From positions 11,966,001-12,030,000 of the forward strand of contig OZ316897.1 in NCBI GenBank assembly GCA_973895155.1: DNA of 64,000 bases, given 5' to 3'. The position numbers and the translations under genes were made by a program. The notes under the pieces were generated by a model. It saw only the letters and a program-made list of their open reading frames with translations, had not been told where the DNA came from and ran no database searches. How positions within the stretch are numbered: position 1 is the stretch's first letter; the number at the start of each line of letters is the position of its first letter. The DNA is from Marsupella aquatica. Taxonomy: Eukaryota > Marchantiophyta. Positions 37,229-48,363 of this stretch are shown piece by piece.

Positions 37229-40200
37229 ATGGAGATGGAGCCGAGTTTCAGGCTGAGACCACACCAGAATTCGTCTCCTTCGTCATCGTGGTTGTCTCGT
37301 CCATTGCCGTCTGCCACGATTTCGTGCCTCGCCATTGCTGCTGCTCCTCTTCGCTCTTCCTCGTGCGCGCTTCAGAATTGTCGCGGTTCCCGCATTGCAC
37401 CATTAGCGGCAGGAAGGAGAAGCTCTGCTCCTCGCGTGCCTCCCCGACGAGCTACAACATCCAGCGTAAGAAGGCGGCGGCAGCTGCAGGCGAGCAAGAG
37501 GCTGCCAGTAACTTGTGGTGATTTGTCTTTGGTCTTTACCTTCCCGTAGCTATTCAATTGCATGTCCAGTGCTGGAGAATCACTGACTGAATGAATGAAT
37601 GAAAATTGAATGTGTGTGATGAGTAGGCCCACCGGGATTCAATTGCATGTCCAGTGTAGGAGAAATGACTGACTGACTGAATTTATTTATTTATTAAAGA
37701 TTCAATGAATGAGGGAATCAAATGGATTCAAGATCTAACGAATGAACGATTTGAATGATTGAATGACTTTGATAAGAAGGCCACCGGGAACCAAACGGGG
37801 TGATGATGAATAAGAATGAGCAATGTGCAAGTTTCCAATCAATATTAAGCGTGTAAATCACACTTTTAGCCAATCATAGAGAATCTCCCACTCGAGGGCT
37901 TTAGAAAGAGCAAAAGAATAACGACTAAATCGAACTTCAACTTGAAAGGGGAATGACCTACCCAGAAAAAAGAGATGGCGATCAGAGAGAACGAAAAGTA
38001 TTCTTCGGAATACTCATTGTCCACAAGGAAAGAGTGGAGAAGAAGAGTGGAGAACTTAGATGGAATTCGAAGTCCAGTCTGTGACCTTGGGACTGAACAT
38101 GAATAGTGGGGTGAGTATTAAATTTGCTTTCTGGCATAAAGGTGAGGTCGGCAGCTTTTGGGAATGGGTCTGCAAGGTCATATTTTAGATATTCTTTCAA
38201 CTGTGCACCACACGGATACTTTGAAGTTTGTGTGTTGGGTACTATCATTCTGTGAAAGGCAACTTTCCATCTTTGCTGCATTTTCCAACTTACTTTCCAC
38301 ATACACTACATTTCAACTTGCACATTTTGTAATTTTTGTTTATTTGTGGCAGCCTCTCATGGGATTTGAGAAACGGAAAAGCAACTAAAATTGGTGAAAA
38401 CACGTACTGTGAACTCATTGATCTTGAAGTGTTTGGTGTTCGTAATGTCTGTCCCACATTTGACTTCACCGGCTGTTACTCACCTCGGCCCTGGTTCTGC
38501 TGGTTCTGTACAGAACTTGGAGTCGAGATGGAATATACTCAAGAGCAGGTGCCCGACGGTACACTTGAACTACCAGATGCTGCGGCTTTTAGCGTTGTGG
38601 CGAACAACAAGGGACTGATCTCTATCTGTGGGTTTGGATCTCTACTCTCAGGTAAAACCCCTTACCTTCGCCTGAATGGGACCAGTGACAGTCTAGAAAG
38701 TGTGCTTTATATTTGGAACTCGTTGGCAAAGTGCTGTAGTAACAGAATAGGGGACGCCCTGCCTGTTTCTCCTTCATCTCCCTCCAATGTTCGACTGACA
38801 TATCTCCTTGATTTATGTCTCATGATGTCAATCCCACAGAGAAAAGTGCACGATATACCTTCCCGAATCTTCTGCATTTCAGAATGGCTGTGCTACCTGG
38901 TTTTAGGCGAGTTTTCGCTCATGTGGCTCCTGTTTTCTTAGAAAGAGGTATTGCCAACGTTGCTACCAAGGTTTGTCCTCAGTTGTGCCCTGTCCTTGAG
39001 GAAAAAATCATCTCTCCTACTTTAAGTCCTTCAAGCCACAGTATTGTTTGGGGGTGCGCTGGAAATCATGGTCTCATTTCGTCTAAATGCAACATCTATC
39101 TTTCCAGGCACTTGCCGATTCATAAAGTAGTCAATCCACGTTATCAGAAATTGTTGCTAGGAAAGGTACTCATTGGACGCTTCGAAGTTTTATGTCCTCC
39201 CTTGCCAAACTTTTCATAAGTGATGATTTCCGGGATAGCTACATGTACCGGAGACCTCCGTCTCCCTGGATTTCGTCTATTATGCCGAGTTAGATTTATC
39301 TGAACGTCCTGTTGTACTTCCGGTCTACTTATAAGGTGTGGGATTGATGTCCTGCGCAGGAGATTTCCAGTCTCAGTGTGGAGCCTTGTCCTGGGGGATC
39401 TGTCATTGTTACTGTGTTTGAAATATCTATCTCAGAGGTGAGTGATGTCGATTGTGTAAGGAAAGTAGTCTTCAAAGGCCAAGGGAATAGAGTTTGTGGT
39501 AGCAAAGGCTCCCTTGTCGAAAGGGTTGATGAATTTGAGCAAAATCGGATTTCAGAGAAGGATTTACAACTATGTTTTGTTGTTATTCAAACGAAAACAA
39601 ACTGAACTGGATCTTTTGTTGATTAAAATGTAGTTGTAATTCGACACATGTAACTTGAGAAGTATTTATCGAAGACACGTTGACGGAATGTCTGCTGCAG
39701 GTGCCTGCATTTATCGAGAGAGAGCATGAATTTCGGTTTCTAGCGGTAAGTGGTCTGGTCTATTGATTCTGCGCTACAAGAATGAGAAGACCTGAACGCA
39801 ACGTTTGACACTATCGCAGCTGATTCAAGGTTGACAGTAGAACATTAGGCACCAAACGAAATTGCACCTTGGCATGACCAATTGACCATGTAAACCTGAT
39901 CAATGGCATCCTCGGTTGAATCTTGGGGCATATCGTGTATAGTTTTGCAATTGCTTTGATGAAATTAGCATTTTCACGGGGAATGTCTCTTACAAATGAA
40001 TTTACAAAAGAATAAAACTGCACATATTTCTGAGGGTTGATAGAAAAGTAGATGCGGCATGAACATAGATATCCCGTTCACTTCGAGTACAATATCTGGG
40101 TCTTACATTTTCCAATTGTTCTTTTATGAGGGTGCGAAGCTTTGCTGTGACATTCTGAGCATTAATCTTTGCAGGTCACTTTATTCTCTCTGCAAGGAGA

Positions 40201-41286
40201 AGCGTTATCCAGTAAGGCCGTAAGTTTTTAGACCTTATCTGAAATGTCACTCATGTGCCGATATCGTTGGTTTGGGTTTTGGCTTTCTTCATTTCGGTTC
40301 GCTCAATCATATTTCTTACCGAGGGCTAGCCGGTCCGAATTTTAATATTATGAAGGGCTTCCTCTTGTGCCCGCGTCAGTGATAATCTCAGCTAGTTTAT
40401 ATCGACTTTGTACAGTGCCCTTGCAGTAGTTTGAGGGCAGTGCTTGAAAATTGACTAAATGTTTTTTCCTGCAATGCATAGGTCATTTGCGCAAGATACA
40501 GTGACAAGGAGTACAGGCAATATCGCTGCCAAGGTCTTAGCTCGTTCATCTTTCAACTCTGCTTTCTACTAATAAAGTGCATGAGTCATGGGTAGCAGTG
40601 GTTCTGTGAGGCTGTGCTTATTGTCGTATACGTGCTTGCATCTGTTTACTTCTGAAAACATGTCGTTGGGACTATTCCTTGTATGGGATCAACTTACACA
40701 ATATCTCAATATCTGAGATAGGTGGAATTTTGGATTTAGGAGCTCCATCTTCTGATGTTGATATCTTGACGCTACAATTTATCACATGTTCGAATTTTGG
40801 GTATTCCGAGTAAGAGTGTTCCTATCATTGATTAACATCAAGACAGGGTTGGATAGACAATGAGGAGTACCATAGGAGGTATGGTCGCTTCAACATCGAC
40901 AAGATATGGAGTGACGACATCCTTCCTTGCAGAGTCTACTTGAGGCATTGGTACGAGCATCATCCTCTGTACTCTGCTGCTAGTACCTCTAGGTAGTACC
41001 ACAAAAGTTCTAAAACACTTCTCCGAAATATTCCACTAAAGTTTTAAGTTCTTTGATCAGAATCCTCTAGTATAAAACTGGTTACCAGATATGGCTTCTT
41101 CATAAGATTTTGTGTTGGTGCAGTGTGCTTGCAGCCAAGAATTTGGGCCAAGGTGCCTATGATAGCTTTCTTGACCACACATATCTGGGGGATCGAATCA
41201 CCACCATACGACAACACTTGGCCATGGATGAGCAGATCATGCAAGAAGAACCGCCTCCTTCTCTTCGGGAGCGTTATGGGGGTTAA
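37229..41286 (+). CDS. Plastid-targeted gamma-glutamylcyclotransferase-like protein (one junction out of phase)
   Basis: Nine exons: 37229-37517, 38514-38651, 38840-38970, 39360-39437, 39701-39745, 40175-40219, 40482-40533, 40847-40950, 41124-41286; about 347 residues. The first 90 or so are Ser/Arg/Ala-rich and almost free of acidic residues, as in a chloroplast transit peptide. The mature part has ISICGFGSLLS, resembling the YGSL substrate loop of the GGCT/AIG2-like fold, then TFPNLLHFRMAVLPGFRRVF, ARYSDKEY, YGRFNIDKIWSDDILPCRVY and a terminal SLRERYGG, a pattern I recall from conserved plant plastid proteins of unproven activity. Eight junction phases agree. At exon 7 to 8 the canonical AG gives one G too many (CAA-G joined to GGTTGG) and would end translation within a few codons. 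One fewer G in the GGG at 40847-40849 restores frame. This is either a sequence error or a damaged allele. The cyclotransferase label is tentative. Confidence 0.8.
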
Positions 41287-42790
41287 TTAAGTTTGGGTTA
41301 TTGGTTAAGACACTTTGCCGTAAAATCAAATTCAAGGTATTGAGGTATATGCCATGTGCTGGACTGTGATATCATATTACAAACTCCTAAAACTATCATG
41401 CATTATTTCAGTCCACCAGTTAAATGCTCTCCTGTAATCCATAGGGCTGAATTGAAGAATTGTTTTGGCATCACGCGGGAGTATCGACTTGCCTTTTGAT
41501 TTGCTAGTAAGATGTGTCACAGGCAGTGCGCTCGTCAGGATGTGTAGTCAATTCGGCGTGTTATCCATGGAAGTCAAATTCTGAGGCTCATTGTCACAAT
41601 TCGAGATTTAGGCAATAAGAGCTGATTCGAGCTTGGCTGACTATTCCGAAATTAGCACCCAGATATGGTAAAAAAAATATTGAAATAGATGGGAAACCAT
41701 CGTTACATCCATGTCCACGACACACTGAAAGAAGCAAAATTGACGAAGCCAACTTAGATTGCAGGGCGAATCTGTCGAAGCACACCGTAAGACCAAATAG
41801 CACCGATACGGAACTAAACAAAAGTGAAAGGATGATCTGATAATTCGACAATGTGGACAAATTTATGGACCTTGCTTTCTACTTTTAGAGGTTACTCACG
41901 AAAAATACTGTCGGAATGAAAGCTCGGACAGGATGAGAACATGAGCAATCCTTTCAATCAGGTATAACTGTTGAGAAACTGAGCCATGGGTGCCGCCCAC
42001 CTGAAGTTTATATGGGTGTAACATAGATCAAAGATCGAGAAACTAGGCAATGAGAACTTGAGCAACCCTTTCAATCAGGTATAACTGTTGAGAAACGGAG
42101 AAGCTGAGCGATGGGTGCCACCCACCTGAAGTTTATATGGGTGTAAGGATGGAGAAACTAGGCAATGGTTCCAGGACTCAGGGACTCGAACTGAGAGGTT
42201 TGCCCCTTCGTTTTCTTAGCCCAGACCCCTAAAACGAGTACTCCTTAGTCTCCTTCATTCCCCTCGACTGTCTACACGTGTGTATTGGAGCGTTGCTGTA
42301 TTTTCAGGTAATCTGGCGTGAATCGAATTGCTTGACTGAATCATTAGGTTTTTCTCCGAAGTTGAAGGAGTTTGTGAGTATGTTGGCTATAAGTTGTGCC
42401 TACCTGAAGAGCGATACTGACAGAAAAGGAGTCCCCCCAGATCCCAATTCAGAAATTGAATGAAGAATTGAATCAAACTTCAATTGTGATCGAAGTGATG
42501 AACAGCAATTGAGTCAAGTATCAAATGTAACTATCGTCTTATAGAGGATCTCATTTTGACGGCTAGAGAGTTGTGTGGATAATTTAATAGGTCTCTTATC
42601 CACCAATTACAAATCCTTTCCGATGACTTCATCGATCACGAAAGTGATCGATCCAAGGACTCACTAAATGCAAACTCGAGGGAATGGGTAGTTCTCAAAC
42701 AAGCTCCTTAAGGGGCACAGATAAATTACCGAGATTTAGAGTTCAGACTTAAATCACGGATCAATTTCAGGCAGAATGTCGGCCTTTGAT
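41287..42790. other. Intergenic, no supported gene
   Basis: Contains a 117-bp-period duplication at 41935-42165. Around 42175-42240 the minus strand carries a Pol III B-box-like AGTTCGAGTCC, but no tRNA cloverleaf closes around it. Confidence 0.5.
41935..42165. repeat. Tandem duplication, about 117-bp period
   Basis: GAGAACATGAGCAATCC at 41935 and GAGAACTTGAGCAACCC at 42052 start two copies ending GAAGTTTATATGGGTGTAA. There is an insertion of about ten bases in the second. Confidence 0.85.
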
Positions 42791-42798
42791 TATAAATA
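42791..42798 (+). promoter_or_regulatory. TATA box of the single-exon gene
   Basis: A consensus TATAAATA lies 276 bases upstream of the ATG at 43067. It would place transcription start near 42820-42830, giving a leader of roughly 240 bases. Confidence 0.55.
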
Positions 42799-43066
42799 GA
42801 GTTTTAGAGAGCCATTATGCTTTCGAATCACAATTTTCGAAATTTTCTGCAAGAATCCTTCGGATAACCTAAAATATCCGTTGTGATCATTGATATCCTA
42901 GATTTTCGATAATGACCTACAATTCAGCTCCAATTCTTTTCATCTTAGACGGGCGTACACATTGTCGTTTCTACGCGACCTGCAGAAGATAGATGTGAAT
43001 CTTGTGTGCCAAGCTGTAGAAATCTAGTGCATTGTAAGAAAGGCTAGAGAAAAAGGCTAGAGAACA

Positions 43067-44149
43067 ATGGCATCTGAAAGGAAGAGAAGCTGCTGGTCTG
43101 AGTTGGACCGAAGAAGATCCTACTCTCAACGGAAAAGCCAGATGGTTCGGAAATCCTCGTGGGTGGAGAGAAAAAGTCTATGGGATGCTATGCTGGAAGG
43201 GGCAGATGACAAAGAAACTGAGTTCCAGCGACATTTGGACGATCTGGAGCACCTTGTGAGTAAAAGTGGGTCAGGAGTCCTATTTGCTCTTTTCAGATGC
43301 CTCCAATGCGCCATGCGCTTGGATACCAACAAGCCGAACCCTCTTCTCAATCATCTATACCGCGTCTTGCTGCCACAACTCATGGGTTGGTTGTATATGA
43401 ACGAACCCTCATGTTACTGGCAAGAAGATTTAGAGCTTGGAAACACAGATGAGATTGTGCTGAAGTGTCTCGTGTACATCCAAGACATGTGCAGCGATCT
43501 GTTGCGGTTTCTAACCAAGCCGCAGGAAGAGGAGAACTTTGTCAATGCCATGTCGTTACTGCGGATTGTAACCCTTGGGATAGACAAGACGACTTACTTC
43601 CACAGGACTCATAAGTTCAGAAAAATTCCAACGAAGGAGTTCACTCCCTATGGAGCGCATCACTTCACGAATTGCATCTCTGGCGATGACACCAAAACCA
43701 AAATGTGTACAACTTGTCACAAAGAAGGTGCAAGTACTGAATACCGATGGATCACCATTCTTCTGGAGAATTTTGGGCAAGCTAATTGGACCAACTATGA
43801 ATTCCTTGCCCGGACTCTGGAGAATCCACGAAGTTTCAAGAAGCTGCCATTAGAAGCTACTGAAGCCATCCTCTCATTTGTAGCGAAAGCCATTCCGTTT
43901 CTGGACCCTGCCATTGCCCACACGTTTCTTCCGGGGTCCTTGGCTGTGATGGAGCTCATGGTGCAATACGATGAGCCAGGAGCTCGACCAAGCGATCGGT
44001 TCATATCGAACATTCTAATGATTGATAAGCATCTGGATGCAATTTTCGGTTTCGTTCTCCGACCTGATGCCAAAGAATGGTTAATGAAGTATGTCCGAGT
44101 TTCCAAATACCGTGACCTGCTGGGTTACAAACCCAAGAAATTGTGGTGA
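43067..44149 (+). CDS. Single-exon gene for an unassigned 360-aa protein
   Basis: I do not recognise this protein. The start is AACAATGGCATC, a good plant context, with a TATA box 276 bases upstream, and the frame is open for 360 codons without an intron. The N-terminal 40 residues are strongly basic and Ser/Arg-rich (ERKRSCWSELDRRRSYSQRK). The rest is mixed hydrophilic and amphipathic with many predicted helix-forming stretches, such as EFQRHLDDLEHLVS and NPLLNHLYRVLLPQLMGWLY. A CTTC pair near residue 220 (KMCTTCHKEG) together with a Cys-bearing stretch before it (HHFTNCISGDD) could bind zinc, but a full ligand set is not evident. There is no signal peptide or membrane span. Codon usage and length argue for a real gene. 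It may be lineage-specific, or an exapted transposon or viral gene; none of these is shown by the sequence. Confidence 0.7.
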   Translation: MASERKRSCWSELDRRRSYSQRKSQMVRKSSWVERKSLWDAMLEGADDKETEFQRHLDDLEHLVSKSGSGVLFALFRCLQCAMRLDTNKPNPLLNHLYRVLLPQLMGWLYMNEPSCYWQEDLELGNTDEIVLKCLVYIQDMCSDLLRFLTKPQEEENFVNAMSLLRIVTLGIDKTTYFHRTHKFRKIPTKEFTPYGAHHFTNCISGDDTKTKMCTTCHKEGASTEYRWITILLENFGQANWTNYEFLARTLENPRSFKKLPLEATEAILSFVAKAIPFLDPAIAHTFLPGSLAVMELMVQYDEPGARPSDRFISNILMIDKHLDAIFGFVLRPDAKEWLMKYVRVSKYRDLLGYKPKKLW

Positions 44150-45823
44150 CTTGCGAGACTTGCTTTCTGTGGTTCATTTGTCAGATTACTTGAAATTCCG
44201 TCGCCTATGAACACTCGATTGCAAATGTAAGTTATCTGTACAAAAGTAAAGATGTTATGTTTGGCGGTGGAAACTGACATCTCTCCGAGAAGGGCCACAA
44301 TACTGGATTAAACAGCGAAGGTGCTGAATCTCGAATCAATCGTGCTGTGAGTGTATATGCCTAAAGTAACGTTGGGTCGATTGAACTACTTGTCTTCCAT
44401 ACATAGATTCTTCGCAACTAACATATAATTACAGAAGGCATAATTATTAGATTAAATCATAGAGCACTAGATAGAATCTTCGAATCTCTTCGGTACATTG
44501 CAGGAATCGTATGGTCGTCTGAGGGCAAGTTAAAATGAACCAGAACCATGAGCCAGACCATTATTTTCCATGTTCAAATCTTTATCTCAAAAGCCTGCGG
44601 AACTGATAATTTATCATAGACAAATTGAAAAAGAGTCTTCATTTTCTAATGTTTACAAAACTTCATCTCGAAAAAAGCTCATCTGATATTAAAATGTGAA
44701 ATGATATACAGACAATAAATTTTAACTACATAACTAATCCCTAAGTACTGAGGAGGCCATACGAAAGCGGCAATTCGACTTCTTGACGTCAAAGTTCCAG
44801 CACATCTAAGTGGGTCAATTCGGTACGTGGTACGTTGAAGTCAAACTCCCAGCATTTCTAAGTGGGTGAGTGTACACCCCCAAGTACCAGCTTGCGCACG
44901 TGGGCATAGCCTATGAGCATGATAGGGGTTTACCGATTAGGTAGGAAGGAATCAATTTCCTCTATTGCAGCTCTCTCTCTGTCTCTCTCCAGAATAGGTC
45001 ACTACTACTGGAATTAAAAATGCAAAGAGTGCAGGTAAAGCCACTGGTTGCCAACTCAAATGATAATACACGCGTCAGTTGTGCCTGAGATGATGACAAA
45101 TGCCCGACTAGGATACAAGTCACAGATTGCGAACCCAAACAATGATACTTGCTCCCTAGTGCCTGGGATAGTGACCGCGTGAGTTACAGACTTTCGGTGG
45201 ACGGTCAAACTCTGAAAGCGCAAACTCCTTCTATCCTCATTCCACCGAATTCCTGCAACATTCTTTGTGAGGAAGTACATTTAGGCGACAGTAATGGATT
45301 CATATGCTCATTGCACCAGACTCTTGCGACATCTCTTCATGAGGGAGTGTCTCTAGGCGAAGAGAAACTTTCCTAATTCCTACCAACACTCTGCCTACAT
45401 TACAGCCTCCGGCTTAGTGAAGCATCTCAATTCCCTTCACCAGCAAGAATGCAGAATATGTGGCCTAATCTCAGGACTAGTCTATCTTCAAATTTATCTC
45501 GATATTCAGTCTGTGACTTCCAAAGAATGTAATTGGGCTTATGGCAGCGTGTGGCGTTATGGCCAGGAACAACACGCTGAATTGTGTTGTCCTCACCTTG
45601 TTTGTACTGCCCAACCCAGCTATACAGTAAGTGATTGATGAGAATCTTAAAAATCTAGCTGCTTTGAGCAAATTGCCTTAATAGATGCAATTGGCCGGCT
45701 GCTCAAAAGAAACTGAACGTGCTGATTTGAAATCAAGCAGACTCTTCGGTGTCTGTATTGCCTAAGACAGAGAGAACTTGCACAATTGGGAGACTTAATT
45801 TCCTGAACTAGAAGTTGACAGCA
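44150..45823. other. Intergenic between convergent genes
   Basis: No supported gene. Imperfect duplications lie at 44785-44870 (theme CAGCAnnTCTAAGTGGGT) and 45045-45175 (theme TAGTGCCTGnGATnnTGAC). The plus gene ending at 44149 and the minus gene ending at 45824 converge here, so both 3' UTRs must lie in this stretch. Confidence 0.5.
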
Positions 45824-46813
45824 TTAGGGTTGTAGCTGCTCATGCGGTTGAGAACGACTCAAGACATCTTCAACTCGACTTCTTTTCATAAGAGGTTGGT
45901 CGGATTGTCTATCATCTGGAGCAGCACTGTTGACATGGCTGGCCGAGTTAAACCCCAACTGCTCAGCGGTGCTCTGAGGCTGTAACCGGGGCCCTGGACC
46001 CGCAATGGGATGCTCACTATCACTAGAAGGGACAGCGAGCAAGGTTGCAGAGTTCAAGTTATTTCCTCCAGAGATCCTGTGAGGCATAGACTCTGCTGAA
46101 GATGTCTTGAATCCCAAACCTCCCGCTGCTGCTGCAGATGGTTCTCTCGTTGTCAAAGGTGCCACTGGCGAAAATAGACGTGCTCCAGCAGATGCCTCAG
46201 GAGGAGCAACACGGTGGTGATCATTCTGAACCAGAGCTTCACTTTTCTGCTGCTCTTCGATGATCTTCTGCAGATACTTCCCTTGAGCCTCAATGCGCAG
46301 TTGAAGATGCCGTTGGACCTCTAATTGCTCATGCAGCCGTTTCTGCACTTCCATCTGCATGCGTAGCGCTTCAGTTATTTCATTCCCCGATTTGCTATCG
46401 ATCGTCGGAATCATGTCTTCGGGCATTTTCTGCTTGTCAAGCTTTCCCCCATCGGCAGACGTCTCCGGGATGTACTTGGCGAGACGATATTTCTGGAGGT
46501 GACTTTTCACATGATAGATGGTTAGCCCTTGCACGCCCATCACCCTCAGCACCCCCTTCGGAGTAGCTCTATCCGCACCACCCAGTTCAGTCACAGCATC
46601 GATGAAACGCCCATGAAGCTCCGGCGTCCAGCGCAAACGCTGCTTCCCAGCCGAACCTCCCCCTCCTCCACCCCCTCCAGAAGCGGCAGGGCTACCGCCC
46701 GAATCAGCTGGCCCAGCAACATCGCTTCTGCTCCGTTGCTCAGGGCCAGGACCCAACCCCAACCGTTGGGGAACTGGAGCCGTTGCCATCAGGAATTTCT
46801 CTGCACCATACAT
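45824..46813 (-). CDS. MYB-CC (PHR1/APL-like) transcription factor, intronless
   Basis: A 329-residue continuous frame on the minus strand. The ATG at 46813 (MYGAEKFLMA) is used rather than the GTG just before it; MYGAEKF matches the start of APL/PHL-type proteins. Residues about 58-114 form the GARP MYB domain (KQRLRWTPELHGRF, VQGLTIYHVKSHLQKYRLAK). Residues about 147-192 form the coiled-coil MYB-CC domain (RMQMEVQKRLHEQLEVQRHL, KYLQKIIEEQQK). A Gly run (46-53) and a Ser/Ala-rich tail flank these. The family binds P1BS-type GNATATNC sites as dimers and controls phosphate starvation and vascular genes, in the nucleus. Plant MYB-CC genes normally have several introns, including within the MYB and coiled-coil segments. 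None is present here, which suggests a retrocopy or intron loss. Confidence 0.93.
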   Translation of the reverse strand: MYGAEKFLMATAPVPQRLGLGPGPEQRSRSDVAGPADSGGSPAASGGGGGGGGSAGKQRLRWTPELHGRFIDAVTELGGADRATPKGVLRVMGVQGLTIYHVKSHLQKYRLAKYIPETSADGGKLDKQKMPEDMIPTIDSKSGNEITEALRMQMEVQKRLHEQLEVQRHLQLRIEAQGKYLQKIIEEQQKSEALVQNDHHRVAPPEASAGARLFSPVAPLTTREPSAAAAGGLGFKTSSAESMPHRISGGNNLNSATLLAVPSSDSEHPIAGPGPRLQPQSTAEQLGFNSASHVNSAAPDDRQSDQPLMKRSRVEDVLSRSQPHEQLQP

Positions 46814-46831
46814 CACAGAGAAGGACCAAAC

Positions 46832-47165
46832 ACCAATTCACTTTGCAAGACAAGCAATGGGAGCAGCAGACCTGCCGTCCTCCAGCCACCCAGTCGGCCA
46901 GCAAGCGGGGTGACACTTCCCCGACGATGTGAGGCCTCTCCCTGACAAGAATTATCCGTCCGTCCGTCGGCAGGAAGAAATCGCACTATACAAGGGAAGA
47001 AACCAATTCAGCTTGCAAGAGACGCAATGGCAGCAGCAGACCTGCCGTCCTCCAGCCAGCCCAGTCAGTCAGCCACCGGGGTGACAATTCCCGAGAGAAG
47101 TGCGGGCAGTCCCTAGCAAAATTATTGTCCGTCCGTCCGCAGGGAGAAAAACACATGGGACAGGG
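46832..47165. repeat. 170-bp tandem duplication in the MYB-CC leader
   Basis: ACCAATTCA starts at 46832 and 47002. Both copies run through AGCAGACCTGCCGTCCTCCA and GTCCGTCCG. Identity is about 80 percent by eye. The proximal copy ends some 20 bases upstream of the start codon, so the duplication doubles the leader or core promoter. Confidence 0.88.
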
Positions 47166-48239
47166 AACGAAACGGGGCCAAACTCCTAAATTTTTTTCAG
47201 TTGAACGTCTCTCCGGCGAAAAGGTCATGCTCTAACGAGCAAGTGAGCCGCAGGAGCCATCATTCAAAGATCACCGAATGCTCGATATGCCCGTCTAAAG
47301 ACACAAGGTGGTTGTAAAGCTAAGATTTTCTGTGCTGAGCTCTGCCAAAGGTGCTTCAAACAAATGCGCTGCACTAGCGAACGGCAACGAGACAGAGTTA
47401 CTAGCCGAGCTCAGATTTCTTTGATGGAGGAGCTTGAGAAAATGCTTCGACCTAGTTGCGACCGACTTGAACCAGACACAGTTTTACGTGGGAATTGATA
47501 GGGAGCTAAGAGCTCCTCAAAGAGCTTTACCAAAATGCTTCAACTTAGTATACTTGCGACCAAATTGACGAATGAAACGAGCGCTCTCAAAGACCCAAGT
47601 GCGAGAGGCGACGCTCAGGCACTAACACAACACCGAGAGGCAAAGCTGCTACTGCACAAACGCGTTCTCTGCCATGCCCTGCCGTGCTCCGACTAACAAT
47701 AATTCTTCCTCTAGCTTCCACTCAGGAGATGCTCATCTCTCTTCCTGCCGTTGCTCCACTGCGTCTCCTTGTGAGCGGACCACTCTCGAGCATTCATGAC
47801 TGCCCGCCGGCCTCCGAATGGTCTGCGAGTGCAGGTGCGAAAGAATCGGATTCAGCCGTGGCGCTCCTCCTCGACGTCATAACCACCAAACTCGTTGCCG
47901 AACTAAAAACGAAAGCAAAAAACGAGAACATTCCTCTGCATCTAGACCGACCGGAGAGGCACTAAAACGATACGAGACTGACTGATTACAACATCATTCT
48001 GTCGATTCGATTCCGACAGGAGTGCGCCTAGATTTCCACAATACGTGAACCGAGCTAGCTAGATAGCTAGGTGCGACTTGGATTGCAACTCCCACCTAGA
48101 ATTGAGGCTCTACCACCCAACAAAACAGAGGAGCAAACACCAAGAGTACACGAGAGGAGACTGCTGCTTCTAGAGTACAGAGCAGTAGCCGCAAAGATAC
48201 CGTCCGCTTCTTTGTCAACGACAAAATATCGGTATCTTT
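47166..48239 (-). promoter_or_regulatory. Probable promoter and leader of the MYB-CC gene
   Basis: No other gene is supported. GC content falls away to the right, and short frames on plus (47684-47965) have no family signal. Confidence 0.4.
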
Positions 48240-48363
48240 CCAGGACGGAAGGACGGACTCGACGGCAGATAGACGGCGGATAGACGGCAGATAGACGGCA
48301 GATAGACGGAAGGACAGACGGAAGGATAGACGGGAGGACGGACGGAAGGACGGACGGGCGGCC
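48240..48363. repeat. Compound minisatellite, 11-mer then 12-mer
   Basis: Four GGCAGATAGAC-type 11-mers are followed by four GGAAGGACRGAC-type 12-mers, flanked by GGACGGAAGGACGG. One strand is purine-rich. Confidence 0.92.

Noticed and set aside
42170-42262. Possible tRNA gene on minus (AGTTCGAGTCC)
   Set aside because: The B-box-like word is good, but acceptor and anticodon stems do not close; at most an old tRNA-like remnant.
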